This document shows positions 33,278 to 44,215 of a stretch of 48,515 bases of DNA, piece after piece. Source of the DNA: Polaromonas sp. (GTDB lineage: Bacteria; Pseudomonadota; Gammaproteobacteria; Burkholderiales; Burkholderiaceae_C); the NCBI GenBank assembly GCA_021731285.1, contig JAKFXR010000094.1, positions 1-48,515 of the forward strand, given 5' to 3'. Under the pieces are notes generated by a model, which saw only the letters and a program-made list of their open reading frames with translations, was not told the origin of the DNA and ran no database searches. How positions within the stretch are numbered: the stretch's first letter is position 1; each line of letters starts with the position of its first letter. A program made the translations under genes and the position numbers.

Positions 33278-36160
33278 ATGAGTTCAAGCTCACAGACGGC
33301 GTCTTCGTCCGTCTATTCAGCCTATCAGGGCAACACCTATCTCTTCGGGGGCAATGCGCCCTACGTCGAAGAGATGTACGAAAACTACCTCGCCAACCCC
33401 GGCAGCGTGCCCGACAACTGGCGCGAGTATTTCGACGCCCTGCAAAACGTCCCGGCTGTCGATGGCAGCAATGCCAAGGACGTGCCGCACCTGCCTGTGG
33501 TTAATGCCTTTGCCGAGCGCGCCAAGCAGGGCGGTACCCGCGTGGTGGTGGCCAGCCAGGACGCCGAGATGGGCCGCAAGCGCACCGCCGTGCAGCAGCT
33601 GATCGCCGCCTACCGCAACGTGGGTGCCCGCTGGGCCGACCTGGACCCTCTCAAGCGCACGGAGCGTGATCACATCCCCGAACTCGATCCGTCCTTTTAC
33701 GGATTCAGCGACGCTGACCAGGAAACGGTGTTCAACACCAGCAACACCTTCTTTGGCAAGGAGACCATGAGCCTGCGCGAGCTCATGAACGCCCTGCGTG
33801 AAACCTACTGCGGCACCATCGGTACCGAGTACATGTACATCACCGACCAGAACCAGAAGCGCTGGTGGCAGCAAAAGCTGGAGAGCATCCGCAGCAAACC
33901 CAATTTCACCGCCGAAAAGAAGCTGCACATCCTGGACCGGCTGTCCGCAGCGGAAGGCCTGGAGCGCTTTCTGCACACCAAATATGTGGGACAAAAACGC
34001 TTCTCGCTTGAAGGCGGGGAAAGCTTTATTGCCAGCATGGACGAGTTGATCCAGCGCAGCGGCAGCATAGGTGTCAAGGAAATTGTCATCGGCATGGCCC
34101 ACAGGGGCCGTTTGAACGTGCTGGTCAACTCGCTGGGCAAGGTTCCGGCCAATCTGTTTGCCGAGTTTGACCACACCGCGCCCGAAGACCTGCCCAGTGG
34201 CGACGTCAAATACCACCAGGGTTTCAGCTCCGACGTGACCACCCCTGGCGGGCCGGTGCACCTGAGCCTGGCCTTCAACCCTTCGCACCTGGAAATCGTC
34301 AACCCCGTGGTGGAGGGCTCGGTGCGGGCCCGCATGGACCGCCGCGCCGACCCCAAGGGCTTGCAGGTGCTGCCGGTGCTGGTGCACGGCGATGCGGCCT
34401 TTGCAGGGCAGGGCGTTGTCATGGAAACGCTGGCGCTGGCCGAAACCCGCGGTTATTCCACTGGCGGCACGGTCCACCTGGTGATCAACAACCAGATCGG
34501 TTTCACCACCAGTGACCCGCGTGACAGCCGGTCTACCCTGTATTGCACCGACGTCGTCAAGATGATCGAAGCGCCGGTGCTGCACGTCAACGGCGACGAT
34601 CCCGAAGCGGTGGTGCTGGCAACGCAACTCGCGCTCGAGTTCCGCATGGCTTTCCAGAAAGACGTGGTGGTCGACATCATCTGTTTCAGAAAGCTGGGTC
34701 ACAACGAACAGGACACGCCGGCGCTGACACAGCCCCTGATGTACAAAAAAATCGCCCAGCATCCGGGCACCCGCCGGCTGTACGCCGACAAGCTGTCTGC
34801 CCAGGGCATGGGCGAAACGCTGGGCGATGACATGGTCAAGGCCGTGCGCGCCGCGCTGGATGCGGGCAAAAGCACTTTTGATCCGGTGGTCACCAACTTC
34901 AAGAGTAACTACGCGGTCGACTGGAGTCCTTACCTGGGCCGCAAGTGGACCGACGCTGGCGACACCGCCATTCCCATGGCCGAGTGGAAACGCCTGGCCG
35001 ACAAGGTGAGCACCATTCCCGCCACGGTCACCGCCCACCAACTGGTCAAGAAGGTGTACGACGACCGCGCCGCCATGGGTCGGGGTGACATGCCGGTCGA
35101 CTGGGGCATGGGCGAGCACATGGCTTTTGCCTCGCTGGTGGCCAGCGGCTACCCGGTGCGTCTGTCCGGCGAAGACTGCGGACGCGGCACCTTCACTCAC
35201 CGCCACGCCGTCATTCACGACCAGAGCCGCGAAAAATGGGACACGGGCACCTATGTGCCGCTGCAAAACGTCGCCGAAAACCAGGCGCCTTTTGTTGTCA
35301 TTGACTCCATCCTCTCCGAGGAAGCGGTGCTCGCGTTCGAGTACGGCTATGCGTCCAACGATCCCAACACGCTGGTGATCTGGGAAGCCCAGTTCGGCGA
35401 CTTCGTCAATGGCGCGCAGGTGGTGATCGACCAGTTCATCGCCTCGGGCGAGGTCAAGTGGGGCCGCGTCAACGGCATCACCTTGATGCTGCCGCACGGC
35501 TATGAAGGACAGGGCCCGGAGCACAGCTCGGCGCGCCTGGAGCGCTTCATGCAACTGTCGGCAGACACCAACATGCAGGTGGTGCAGCCCACCACGGCCA
35601 GCCAGATTTTCCACGTGCTGCGCCGCCAGATGGTGCGCAACCTGCGCAAGCCGCTGATCATCATGACGCCCAAGTCGCTGCTGCGCAACAAGGACGCGAC
35701 CTCACCGCTGAGTGAATTTACCAAGGGCAGCTTCCAGACCGTGATTCCGGACAGCGGCGCCCTGAAGGCCGACAAGGTCAAGCGCGTCATCGCCTGTTCC
35801 GGCAAGGTGTATTACGACCTGGCCAAGAAGCGGGAAGAAAAGGGAATAGACGATACGGCCATCCTGCGCATCGAGCAGCTCTATCCCTTCCCGCACAAGG
35901 CCTTCGCGAGCGAGCTCAAGAAGTATCCCAACGCCACCGACATTGTGTGGTGCCAGGACGAGCCCCAAAACCAGGGCGCCTGGTTCTTTGTGCAGCACTA
36001 CATCCACGAGAACATGGCAGAGGGCCAGAAGCTCGGCTACTCCGGCCGGGCAGCCTCCGCATCCCCCGCCGTGGGGTACTCGCACCTGCATCAGGAGCAG
36101 CAAAAAGCGCTGGTTGACGGCGCGTTTGCCAAGCTCAAGGGCTTTGTGCTGTCCAAATAA
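33278..36160 (+). CDS. sucA: 2-Oxoglutarate dehydrogenase E1 component
   Basis: 960 residues, normal length. The N-terminal segment NTYLFGGNAPYVEEMYENYL is the usual E2-binding region. The thiamine diphosphate core has GMAHRGRLNVLVN near 275 and HGDAAFAGQGVVMETL near 370, then NNQIGFTTSDP. The C-terminal transketolase-like part has LPHGYEGQGPEHSSAR. It decarboxylates 2-oxoglutarate and passes the succinyl group to E2 in the TCA cycle. The start is fixed by GGAGGT at 33265-33270. First gene of the sucA-sucB-lpdA operon. Confidence 0.97.
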   Translation: MSSSSQTASSSVYSAYQGNTYLFGGNAPYVEEMYENYLANPGSVPDNWREYFDALQNVPAVDGSNAKDVPHLPVVNAFAERAKQGGTRVVVASQDAEMGRKRTAVQQLIAAYRNVGARWADLDPLKRTERDHIPELDPSFYGFSDADQETVFNTSNTFFGKETMSLRELMNALRETYCGTIGTEYMYITDQNQKRWWQQKLESIRSKPNFTAEKKLHILDRLSAAEGLERFLHTKYVGQKRFSLEGGESFIASMDELIQRSGSIGVKEIVIGMAHRGRLNVLVNSLGKVPANLFAEFDHTAPEDLPSGDVKYHQGFSSDVTTPGGPVHLSLAFNPSHLEIVNPVVEGSVRARMDRRADPKGLQVLPVLVHGDAAFAGQGVVMETLALAETRGYSTGGTVHLVINNQIGFTTSDPRDSRSTLYCTDVVKMIEAPVLHVNGDDPEAVVLATQLALEFRMAFQKDVVVDIICFRKLGHNEQDTPALTQPLMYKKIAQHPGTRRLYADKLSAQGMGETLGDDMVKAVRAALDAGKSTFDPVVTNFKSNYAVDWSPYLGRKWTDAGDTAIPMAEWKRLADKVSTIPATVTAHQLVKKVYDDRAAMGRGDMPVDWGMGEHMAFASLVASGYPVRLSGEDCGRGTFTHRHAVIHDQSREKWDTGTYVPLQNVAENQAPFVVIDSILSEEAVLAFEYGYASNDPNTLVIWEAQFGDFVNGAQVVIDQFIASGEVKWGRVNGITLMLPHGYEGQGPEHSSARLERFMQLSADTNMQVVQPTTASQIFHVLRRQMVRNLRKPLIIMTPKSLLRNKDATSPLSEFTKGSFQTVIPDSGALKADKVKRVIACSGKVYYDLAKKREEKGIDDTAILRIEQLYPFPHKAFASELKKYPNATDIVWCQDEPQNQGAWFFVQHYIHENMAEGQKLGYSGRAASASPAVGYSHLHQEQQKALVDGAFAKLKGFVLSK

Positions 36161-36176
36161 AAAAAATGTTCAAGCG

Positions 36177-36201
36177 CGGCCGCCTTCGCTCGAGGCGGCC
36201 G
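36177..36201 (+). terminator. GC-rich hairpin between sucA and sucB (not a full terminator)
   Basis: CGGCCGCC (36177-36184) pairs with GGCGGCCG (36194-36201). The run of A's lies before the stem and no T-tract follows, so it is more probably an mRNA-stability or differential-expression hairpin inside the operon than an intrinsic terminator. Confidence 0.4.
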
Positions 36202-36230
36202 TTGCCAACCCCCACATCCGAAAGAATCAC

Positions 36231-37502
<1,272 letters not shown>

Positions 37503-37512
37503 GGAGCAAAGC

Positions 37513-38940
<1,428 letters not shown>

Positions 38941-39082
38941 GGCATGTTGGCCCCCACGCTCTCCCACGTCGTGTGGGTCGCAGCACCTTGCAGGCCGCCG
39001 CTCGCCAGAGGCTTCGCTTCTGGCGCCTGTCCAAACCTGCTCAAGCAGGTTCGGAGCTGCAGGCACCAGCCCCGCGGGGGCG
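38941..39082. repeat. Hairpin-rich noncoding stretch downstream of lpdA
   Basis: First half of a 338-bp gap without a gene. Several stem-loops occur in a row: CCCAC/GTGGG (38963-38977), GCCAGA/TCTGGC (39004-39024), and the near-perfect palindrome AACCTGCT-CA-AGCAGGTT (39034-39051). None is followed by a T-tract. It looks like repetitive intergenic DNA rather than a gene, and may stop transcription from the suc operon. Confidence 0.5.
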
Positions 39083-39249
39083 TAGGAGCCTGTCGGGCTT
39101 GGGGCGTCGAGAGCGAGAATCGGCCCCAGCGAGGACAGTTTTTACCGGGTTTGCTGTCCCATAGCCCAGCTATGGGACAAAAAGACGGTGAAAAATGGAC
39201 CGCTGCGGTCGATTTGCAGCCGACGATTCCCAAGTCGGGCAGGCTCCTA
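39083..39249. repeat. 167-bp palindromic MITE-like element A, between lpdA and zapE
   Basis: Imperfect terminal inverted repeats start with TAGGAGCCTG (39083) and end with CAGGCTCCTA (39249), extended by TTGGG/CCCAA. The centre is the palindrome TGTCCCATAGC-CCA-GCTATGGGACA. The whole unit can fold as one long cruciform. It has no transposase. Length and central CATAGC...GCTATGG motif recall the element at 41014-41180. Confidence 0.6.
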
Positions 39250-39278
39250 ACAGGCTTGGGGCGGCCCTGCGTCGGCTT

Positions 39279-40379
39279 ATGACATCAGTCCTCGAGCAGT
39301 ATCAGCTTGAACTGGCTGCTCGCGGCTATCAGAGCGATCCCGCCCAGCTTCGGGCCGTAGAGGCACTGGATCGCTGCGCACATGAGTGGGCTGAGTTCAA
39401 GGAACAGCGATCCAATGCGCTGAAAAAACTCATCAACCGGCCCGACATTCCGCGTGGTGTCTACATGCACGGCGGGGTGGGGCGCGGAAAAAGCTTCCTG
39501 ATGGACTGCTTCTACAACGCGGTGCCGCTCAAGCGCAAGACGCGTTTGCATTTCCATGAGTTCATGCGTGAGGTCCACCGCGAACTGCGTGAGCTGCAAG
39601 GCACGGTCAACCCGCTCGATGAACTTGGCGAGCGCATTGCCAAACGCTACCGGCTGATCTGTTTTGATGAATTTCATGTGGCCGATATCACCGATGCGAT
39701 GATTCTGCACAGGCTTCTTTCGGCGCTTTTCGACAACGGCGTGGGTTTTGTCACCACGTCCAACTTCCATCCGGACGACCTGTACCCCGACGGCCTGCAC
39801 CGCGAGCGCATTTTCCCGGCCATAGCGTTACTCAAGGACAGGCTGGAGGTCTTGAGTGTCGACAACGGCACCGACTACCGCAGGCGGACCATGGAGCAGG
39901 TCAAGCTCTATCACTGTCCGCTCGGCCAGCAGGCCGACCTTGAAATGGAAGAGGCGTTCAACCGGCTCGCCGAATCCCATGACGAATCTCCTGTCCTGAA
40001 CATCGAGTCGCGCCAGATCGCCGCGAGACGCAAAGCCGGCGGTGTGGTGTGGTTTGACTTCAAGACCTTGTGTGGTGGTCCACGGTCGCAGAATGACTAC
40101 CTGGAAATCGCCAGCCAGTTTCACACCGTGCTGCTCAGCGACGTGCCCTACATGCCGGTGCGCATGGCTTCAGAAGCGCGGCGCTTTACATGGCTGGTGG
40201 ATGTTCTTTACGACCGCCGTGTCAAACTCATCATGTCGGCGGAAGTAGCACCCCAGGCGTTGTACACAGAGGGCCCGCTGGCCCATGAGTTTCCCCGGAC
40301 GGTATCGCGCCTGGGTGAAATGCAGTCGGCAGAATTTTTGGCGCTTGAACGCAGGAACGTGGACACCAAACTGACATGA
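39279..40379 (+). CDS. zapE: Cell division protein ZapE (AFG1-like ATPase)
   Basis: 366 residues from the ATG at 39279 (MTSVLEQYQLELAARGY); the frame continues upstream through element A but that part is repeat. Walker A is GGVGRGKSFLMD near 68-79, Walker B LICFDEFHVADI near 128, followed by LFDNGVGFVTTSNFHPDDLY. In gammaproteobacteria ZapE modulates the FtsZ ring under stress. The ribosome binding site is weak, and element A ends 29 bp before the start, so the element may affect expression. The stop overlaps the next gene (ATGA). Confidence 0.92.
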   Translation: MTSVLEQYQLELAARGYQSDPAQLRAVEALDRCAHEWAEFKEQRSNALKKLINRPDIPRGVYMHGGVGRGKSFLMDCFYNAVPLKRKTRLHFHEFMREVHRELRELQGTVNPLDELGERIAKRYRLICFDEFHVADITDAMILHRLLSALFDNGVGFVTTSNFHPDDLYPDGLHRERIFPAIALLKDRLEVLSVDNGTDYRRRTMEQVKLYHCPLGQQADLEMEEAFNRLAESHDESPVLNIESRQIAARRKAGGVVWFDFKTLCGGPRSQNDYLEIASQFHTVLLSDVPYMPVRMASEARRFTWLVDVLYDRRVKLIMSAEVAPQALYTEGPLAHEFPRTVSRLGEMQSAEFLALERRNVDTKLT

Positions 40380-41017
40380 AAAGATGGATTTTTTCGCTGC
40401 TGATAGGGGCTGCTGCCGGCGCGGGCGCGCAGTCCGCGGGGGACGCGGCCCTGGCGGCGGGTGACCGTGAGCGTGAAAAGCTCAACGCTGTCCGGCTGGC
40501 GCAGGAGGCCGCTTTCGACGCACAGGAAGCGGCTTGTTACAAAAAATTCTTCGTCAACAACTGTCTCATTGAGGTCAAGTCCTATCGGCGCGAAGCCATG
40601 GCCGAGCTCAAGCGGCAGGAAGTGGCACTTAACGACGAAAAACGCCGCATCAAGGCCGCTGAGCAGATCACCAGCATTGAGCAAAAGTCATCGCCAGAAG
40701 TCCAGCAACAGGCGGCGGAGCGCCGTGCCAAGTCATTGGAGGACGAGCGTGCCCGCCTTGAGCGGTCGCGCAAGAAGGCGGAAGAGCGCGGTGAGATGAA
40801 ACAGGGTGAAGCGCAAAATGCAGCCACCACGGCTGGCAAGCTCAAAGGCTCACAGGAAAGAGCCCAGGTGCGTGTTGATAAACAGGCTGCGATTGCTCAG
40901 GAAGTCGAGAAATACAAGGACAAACAGGAAGAAGTCCGGGAGAGAAAAGCCAGTCGCGAGAAAAAGCAGCGCGAGCAGACAAAACCGCCTGCCGCGCCCC
41001 TGCCAACCCCAGGCTAG
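40376..41017 (+). CDS. Periplasmic coiled-coil protein of unknown function
   Basis: 213 residues. A signal peptide (about 1-19, ends GAGAQ) precedes an almost wholly charged helical region rich in Glu, Lys, Arg and Gln with heptad-like spacing, and a Pro-rich tail (KPPAAPLPTPG). Two Cys (AACYKKFFVNNCLIE near 53-62) form a conserved-looking pair, probably a disulfide. I recognise no family name. It is translationally coupled to zapE by a 4-nt overlap, suggesting an envelope or division role, which is inference. Its stop codon TAG lies in the left end of element B. Confidence 0.78.
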   Translation: MKRWIFSLLIGAAAGAGAQSAGDAALAAGDREREKLNAVRLAQEAAFDAQEAACYKKFFVNNCLIEVKSYRREAMAELKRQEVALNDEKRRIKAAEQITSIEQKSSPEVQQQAAERRAKSLEDERARLERSRKKAEERGEMKQGEAQNAATTAGKLKGSQERAQVRVDKQAAIAQEVEKYKDKQEEVRERKASREKKQREQTKPPAAPLPTPG

Positions 41018-41180
41018 TGTTCTGTCCCGCAAATAAGGTGATGAAAGGAAATTGTCCAGTCGGCTGTCACGCAAGGCGCGAGGAGGCAACATAGCCCTAG
41101 CTATGGCAACGACGCGCAACGCCGCATGGCGGCTGAATGGGCGATTTCATATCGCCTTTATTTGTGGGACAGGACACTAG
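41014..41180. repeat. 167-bp palindromic MITE-like element B between convergent genes
   Basis: Left end CTAGTGTTCTGTCCCGCAAA and the reverse complement of the right end, CTAGTGTCCTGTCCCACAAA, match with two mismatches, continuing into AATAAGG. Centre: CATAGCCCTAGCTATGG. Both outer four bases are CTAG, itself a palindrome, consistent with a target duplication. The left CTAG gives the coiled-coil gene its TAG stop, and the right CTAG gives the phosphatase gene its TAG stop on the other strand. The element fills the entire gap. Confidence 0.72.
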
Positions 41181-41935
41181 TCCAGCGCCTCGAATTTCAC
41201 GATCACCAGAGACAGGTTGTCGCCACCGCCGTGGGCCCGCGACCTGGCTTTCTGGATCAGAAACTCTGATGCCTCACGCGGAGACAGCATGGACAAGGCA
41301 GAGCCCATTTCGTTGGGACTGAAATAGTGCCAAACGCCGTCGCTACAGGCTATCAGCGTATCTCCCGGTCGCAACTGCGGGATAAAGTGCTGGCTGATGG
41401 GGGGGCCTTCTTCGGTGCCCAGGCATCCCATCAGGATATTGGACTGGGGGTGAACGTTGGCCTCTTCGTCGGTGATCTCGCCCTTGTCCACCAGTGTCTG
41501 GACATACGAATGGTCGATGGTTCGCTTGACCATCTTGCTGCCATGGAAATGATAGACACGTGAGTCGCCTGCATGAACCCAGTGGCAGTCGCCTGCGGGG
41601 TTGATCAGGAAGGCTGCCAGCGTGCTGTGGGGTTCCTGCTCTGCCGAAATGGCCGTGAGTTTGATGACGGTGTGCGCCTCCTCTACCAGCTGCTTGAGCA
41701 TGGACACGGGGTCATCGGAAACCGGTGAATAACGCTCAAACAACTGCTTGGCCGTCATCATGACCTGGTCAGAAGCCTTGCGACCACCGCTTCGCCCGCC
41801 CATGCCGTCGGCAACGATGCCGAGCATGCAGCCGGCGATGCGTGAATGGGTGAGCAGGGCCACCTGGTCCTGCTGGTAGTCCCGGTCTCCCTTGTGAATA
41901 CCGGTCGACGCTGTGATTCGATAACCTTTGGACAT
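41177..41935 (-). CDS. PP2C-family serine/threonine protein phosphatase
   Basis: 252 residues. All main PP2C metal-binding motifs are present: DRDYQQDQ near 18-25, VADGMGGRSGG near 42-52, LIACSDGVW near 195, and GGDNLSLVIV near 240. It is a soluble, Mn/Mg-dependent phosphatase that would counteract a Hanks-type kinase (Stp/PppA-like). No kinase or type VI secretion gene is nearby, which is a common partner in other genomes. The stop codon is provided by the CTAG end of element B. It is divergent from the small YdcH-like gene. Confidence 0.92.
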   Translation of the reverse strand: MSKGYRITASTGIHKGDRDYQQDQVALLTHSRIAGCMLGIVADGMGGRSGGRKASDQVMMTAKQLFERYSPVSDDPVSMLKQLVEEAHTVIKLTAISAEQEPHSTLAAFLINPAGDCHWVHAGDSRVYHFHGSKMVKRTIDHSYVQTLVDKGEITDEEANVHPQSNILMGCLGTEEGPPISQHFIPQLRPGDTLIACSDGVWHYFSPNEMGSALSMLSPREASEFLIQKARSRAHGGGDNLSLVIVKFEALD

Positions 41936-42017
41936 CTTGGTGCCGAGCCGTGTGGACTCGATTTATCTCCGTAATCGACGTATTATCAGACGAAGCATAC
42001 CGCCCCGGACAAAAACC

Positions 42018-42221
42018 TTGGACCTGAATTTACATTCCCCGGCGCGCCGACTGATTGAGCTCAGGATAGAGCACGCCGATCTGGATGCCCTGGTGGACAT
42101 CTCATCGCACGCCATTCCCATTGACGAATTGATGCTCCGGCGCCTGAAGAAGCGTCGCTTGTCGCTGCGCGACAAGATATCCCAGCTCGAACTGTCGCTG
42201 GACCCGCCCCAGCCCGCCTGA
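42018..42221 (+). CDS. YdcH-family (DUF465) small protein
   Basis: 67 residues if started from the TTG at 42018 (read as MDLNLHSPARRLIELRIEHADLDALVD). The core RIEHADLDAL...DELMLRRLKKRRLSLRDKI is the conserved helical hairpin of the YdcH/DUF465 family, function unknown. An ATG at 41928 would add 30 residues but overlaps the start of the divergent phosphatase gene and leaves no promoter space. The stop overlaps the start of the helicase gene by 1 nt (TGATG), indicating coupling. Confidence 0.75.
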   Translation: MDLNLHSPARRLIELRIEHADLDALVDISSHAIPIDELMLRRLKKRRLSLRDKISQLELSLDPPQPA

Positions 42222-44215
42222 TGGATCTTGCGTCTCAAGTCCGGGAGGCTTTTGCTCCCGACGGCGTGCTGGCTCGCGCAAGCGAACATTTTGTTCCCCG
42301 TGAGGGCCAAACCGCGATGGCGCTAGCCGTCGCGCGCGCCATAGAAGATGCTTCGCCGCTTGTGGTGGAGGCCAGTACCGGCGTTGGCAAAACCTTTTCC
42401 TACCTGGTGCCGGCGCTGCTCAGCGGTGAGCGGGTGTTGCTGTCCACTGCCACCAAGGCCCTGCAGGACCAGTTGTTTGGACGGGATTTGCCGGGGCTCG
42501 TCAAAGCGCTGGGTGTTCCCGTCAGCACCGCGCTGCTCAAAGGACGCGGCAGCTACCTTTGCCTGCACCGGATGGACATGGCGCGCCATGACGCCAGCTT
42601 CCCGGAGCGCAGTGCCTTGCGTGCCCTGGCGAAGGTGGAAGAGTGGGCGCAAGTGACCCGGACTGGTGACCTGGCCGAGCTTGACGGACTTGACGAACGA
42701 TCCCCCGTGATTCCATGGGTCACTTCCACCCGGGAAAACTGCCTGGGCTCCCCATGCCCGCAGTTTCGGGCCTGTCACGTCAATCTGGCGCGCCGCGAGG
42801 CTCTGGCCGCGGACGTGGTGGTGATCAACCATCACTTGTTTTTCGCCGACATGGCTGTGCGCGAGTCAGGTGTCGCGGAATTGCTGCCGACGGTGAGAAT
42901 TGCGATTTTTGATGAAGCGCACCAGCTCAATGAGACCGGCGTGCAGTTTTTGGGGAAAAACCTCTCGACCGGTCAATTGCTCGATTTCTCCCGCGACGTG
43001 CTCGGTGCTGGTCTGCAGTTCGCACGTGGCCTGCTCGACTGGGCGGCATTGGCTGGCGCAACTGATCACGCGGCGCGGGAATTGCGTCTATGTGTCGGAA
43101 AGGCTTATCCAGGCAGCAAGCTGCGCTGGCTTGACCTGGTCCCGGAAGGATTGAGCCCGGGCGAATGGATGCCCGCGCTTGCCGCCGTTCAAACTTCTCT
43201 GGCTGCCGCTTGCGAGGCGCTGGACACCGTGAGCGAAATCGCGCCCGATTTCGCGCGTTTGCATGAACGGGCGACGGAGCTGCAGGCGAGGGCTCAGGCC
43301 TTCACCGGGCCTGTTGAGGCCGGGGGTGTTCGCTGGCTGGATGTGGGAACGCAACTGCGTCTGGTGGAGTCTCCGCTGGATATTTCGAAGGCATTGCGGG
43401 CCAGGGTTTTTGGTGAGGGTGCGTCGGCCAGAACATGGATATTTACATCAGCCACCTTGGGCGATGACGAAAAATTGAGCTGGTTTACCGAACCTTGTGG
43501 CCTGACTGGCGCTACCGTGTTGCGGGTGGGAAGCCCTTTTGACTATGCGCGTCAGGCGGCATTTTACGTACCGGTCAATCTACCCAAGCCCGCCGACCCG
43601 GGCCATACCGCCGCGGTGGCGGCCGCCGCGGCAAGCTGGACGCGCCGGCTGGAGGGGCGCACCATGGTACTGACGACGACGCTGCGCGCATTGCGGGGGA
43701 TCGGGGATGCACTGCAGACGGAATTTGAAAGTTCGGCGGTGATCGAGGTCCTGGTGCAGGGAAGCATGCCAAAACGAACCTTGATTGAGCGCTTTCGCGA
43801 GGGTGACAGCCACGGCGGGCGAGCCTGCGTCCTGGTTGCGTCAGCGTCCTTCTGGGAGGGCATTGATGTTCCCGGTGACGCTTTGCAACTGGTGATTATT
43901 GACAAGCTGCCCTTTCCTCCGCCCAACGATCCGATGGTGGAGGCCAAGTCACGGCTGCTTGAGGCGGGTGGGAAAAGCGCCTTCAATGACTACTTTCTTC
44001 CCGAGGCGGCAGTCGCCCTGAAGCAGGGCGCCGGTCGCCTGATACGCCGCGAGACCGATCACGGCCTACTGATTGTCTGTGACAGCCGGCTGGCGACCAT
44101 GGGCTATGGCAAACGCCTGCTGCGGGCTTTGCCGGCCATGCGGCGTCTGCAGTCCGAGGGCGAACTCTCGGACTGGCTGGATTCACTTACCAGAACTTGT
44201 ACCAGGGCTCGTTGA
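42221..44215 (+). CDS. ATP-dependent DNA helicase of the DinG/YoaA (XPD-like) group
   Basis: 664 residues. Walker A VEASTGVGKTFSYL near 44-57, DEAH box in IFDEAHQL near 230, C-terminal motif VI QGAGRLIRRETDHG near 605. An iron-sulfur domain is indicated by Cys residues in GSYLCLHRMD and in ENCLGSPCPQFRACHV (spacing CxxxxCxxxxxC). These superfamily-2 helicases unwind 5'-to-3' and help in repair of stalled forks and R-loops. The convergent bamD gene overlaps its 3' end by 29 bp. Confidence 0.92.
   Translation: MDLASQVREAFAPDGVLARASEHFVPREGQTAMALAVARAIEDASPLVVEASTGVGKTFSYLVPALLSGERVLLSTATKALQDQLFGRDLPGLVKALGVPVSTALLKGRGSYLCLHRMDMARHDASFPERSALRALAKVEEWAQVTRTGDLAELDGLDERSPVIPWVTSTRENCLGSPCPQFRACHVNLARREALAADVVVINHHLFFADMAVRESGVAELLPTVRIAIFDEAHQLNETGVQFLGKNLSTGQLLDFSRDVLGAGLQFARGLLDWAALAGATDHAARELRLCVGKAYPGSKLRWLDLVPEGLSPGEWMPALAAVQTSLAAACEALDTVSEIAPDFARLHERATELQARAQAFTGPVEAGGVRWLDVGTQLRLVESPLDISKALRARVFGEGASARTWIFTSATLGDDEKLSWFTEPCGLTGATVLRVGSPFDYARQAAFYVPVNLPKPADPGHTAAVAAAAASWTRRLEGRTMVLTTTLRALRGIGDALQTEFESSAVIEVLVQGSMPKRTLIERFREGDSHGGRACVLVASASFWEGIDVPGDALQLVIIDKLPFPPPNDPMVEAKSRLLEAGGKSAFNDYFLPEAAVALKQGAGRLIRRETDHGLLIVCDSRLATMGYGKRLLRALPAMRRLQSEGELSDWLDSLTRTCTRAR

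Noticed and set aside
33317-35614. A 765-codon open frame antisense to sucA
   Set aside because: It mirrors sucA codon bias in GC-rich DNA, has no domain pattern, and sucA is unmistakable. Similar long antisense frames over soxB (31433-33136) and lpdA (37699-38874) were dropped for the same reason.
38941-39082. Small RNA or riboswitch downstream of lpdA
   Set aside because: Several hairpins are present but there is no conserved RNA pattern, promoter or terminator that I can identify. Repetitive intergenic DNA is the simpler reading.
39195-39278. Extended N-terminus of ZapE
   Set aside because: These codons lie within or next to palindromic element A and do not resemble ZapE, so the ATG at 39279 is preferred.
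41928-42017. Longer form of the YdcH-like protein from the ATG at 41928
   Set aside because: It overlaps the divergent phosphatase start and adds a non-conserved Arg-rich segment. The TTG at 42018 gives the family's usual length.
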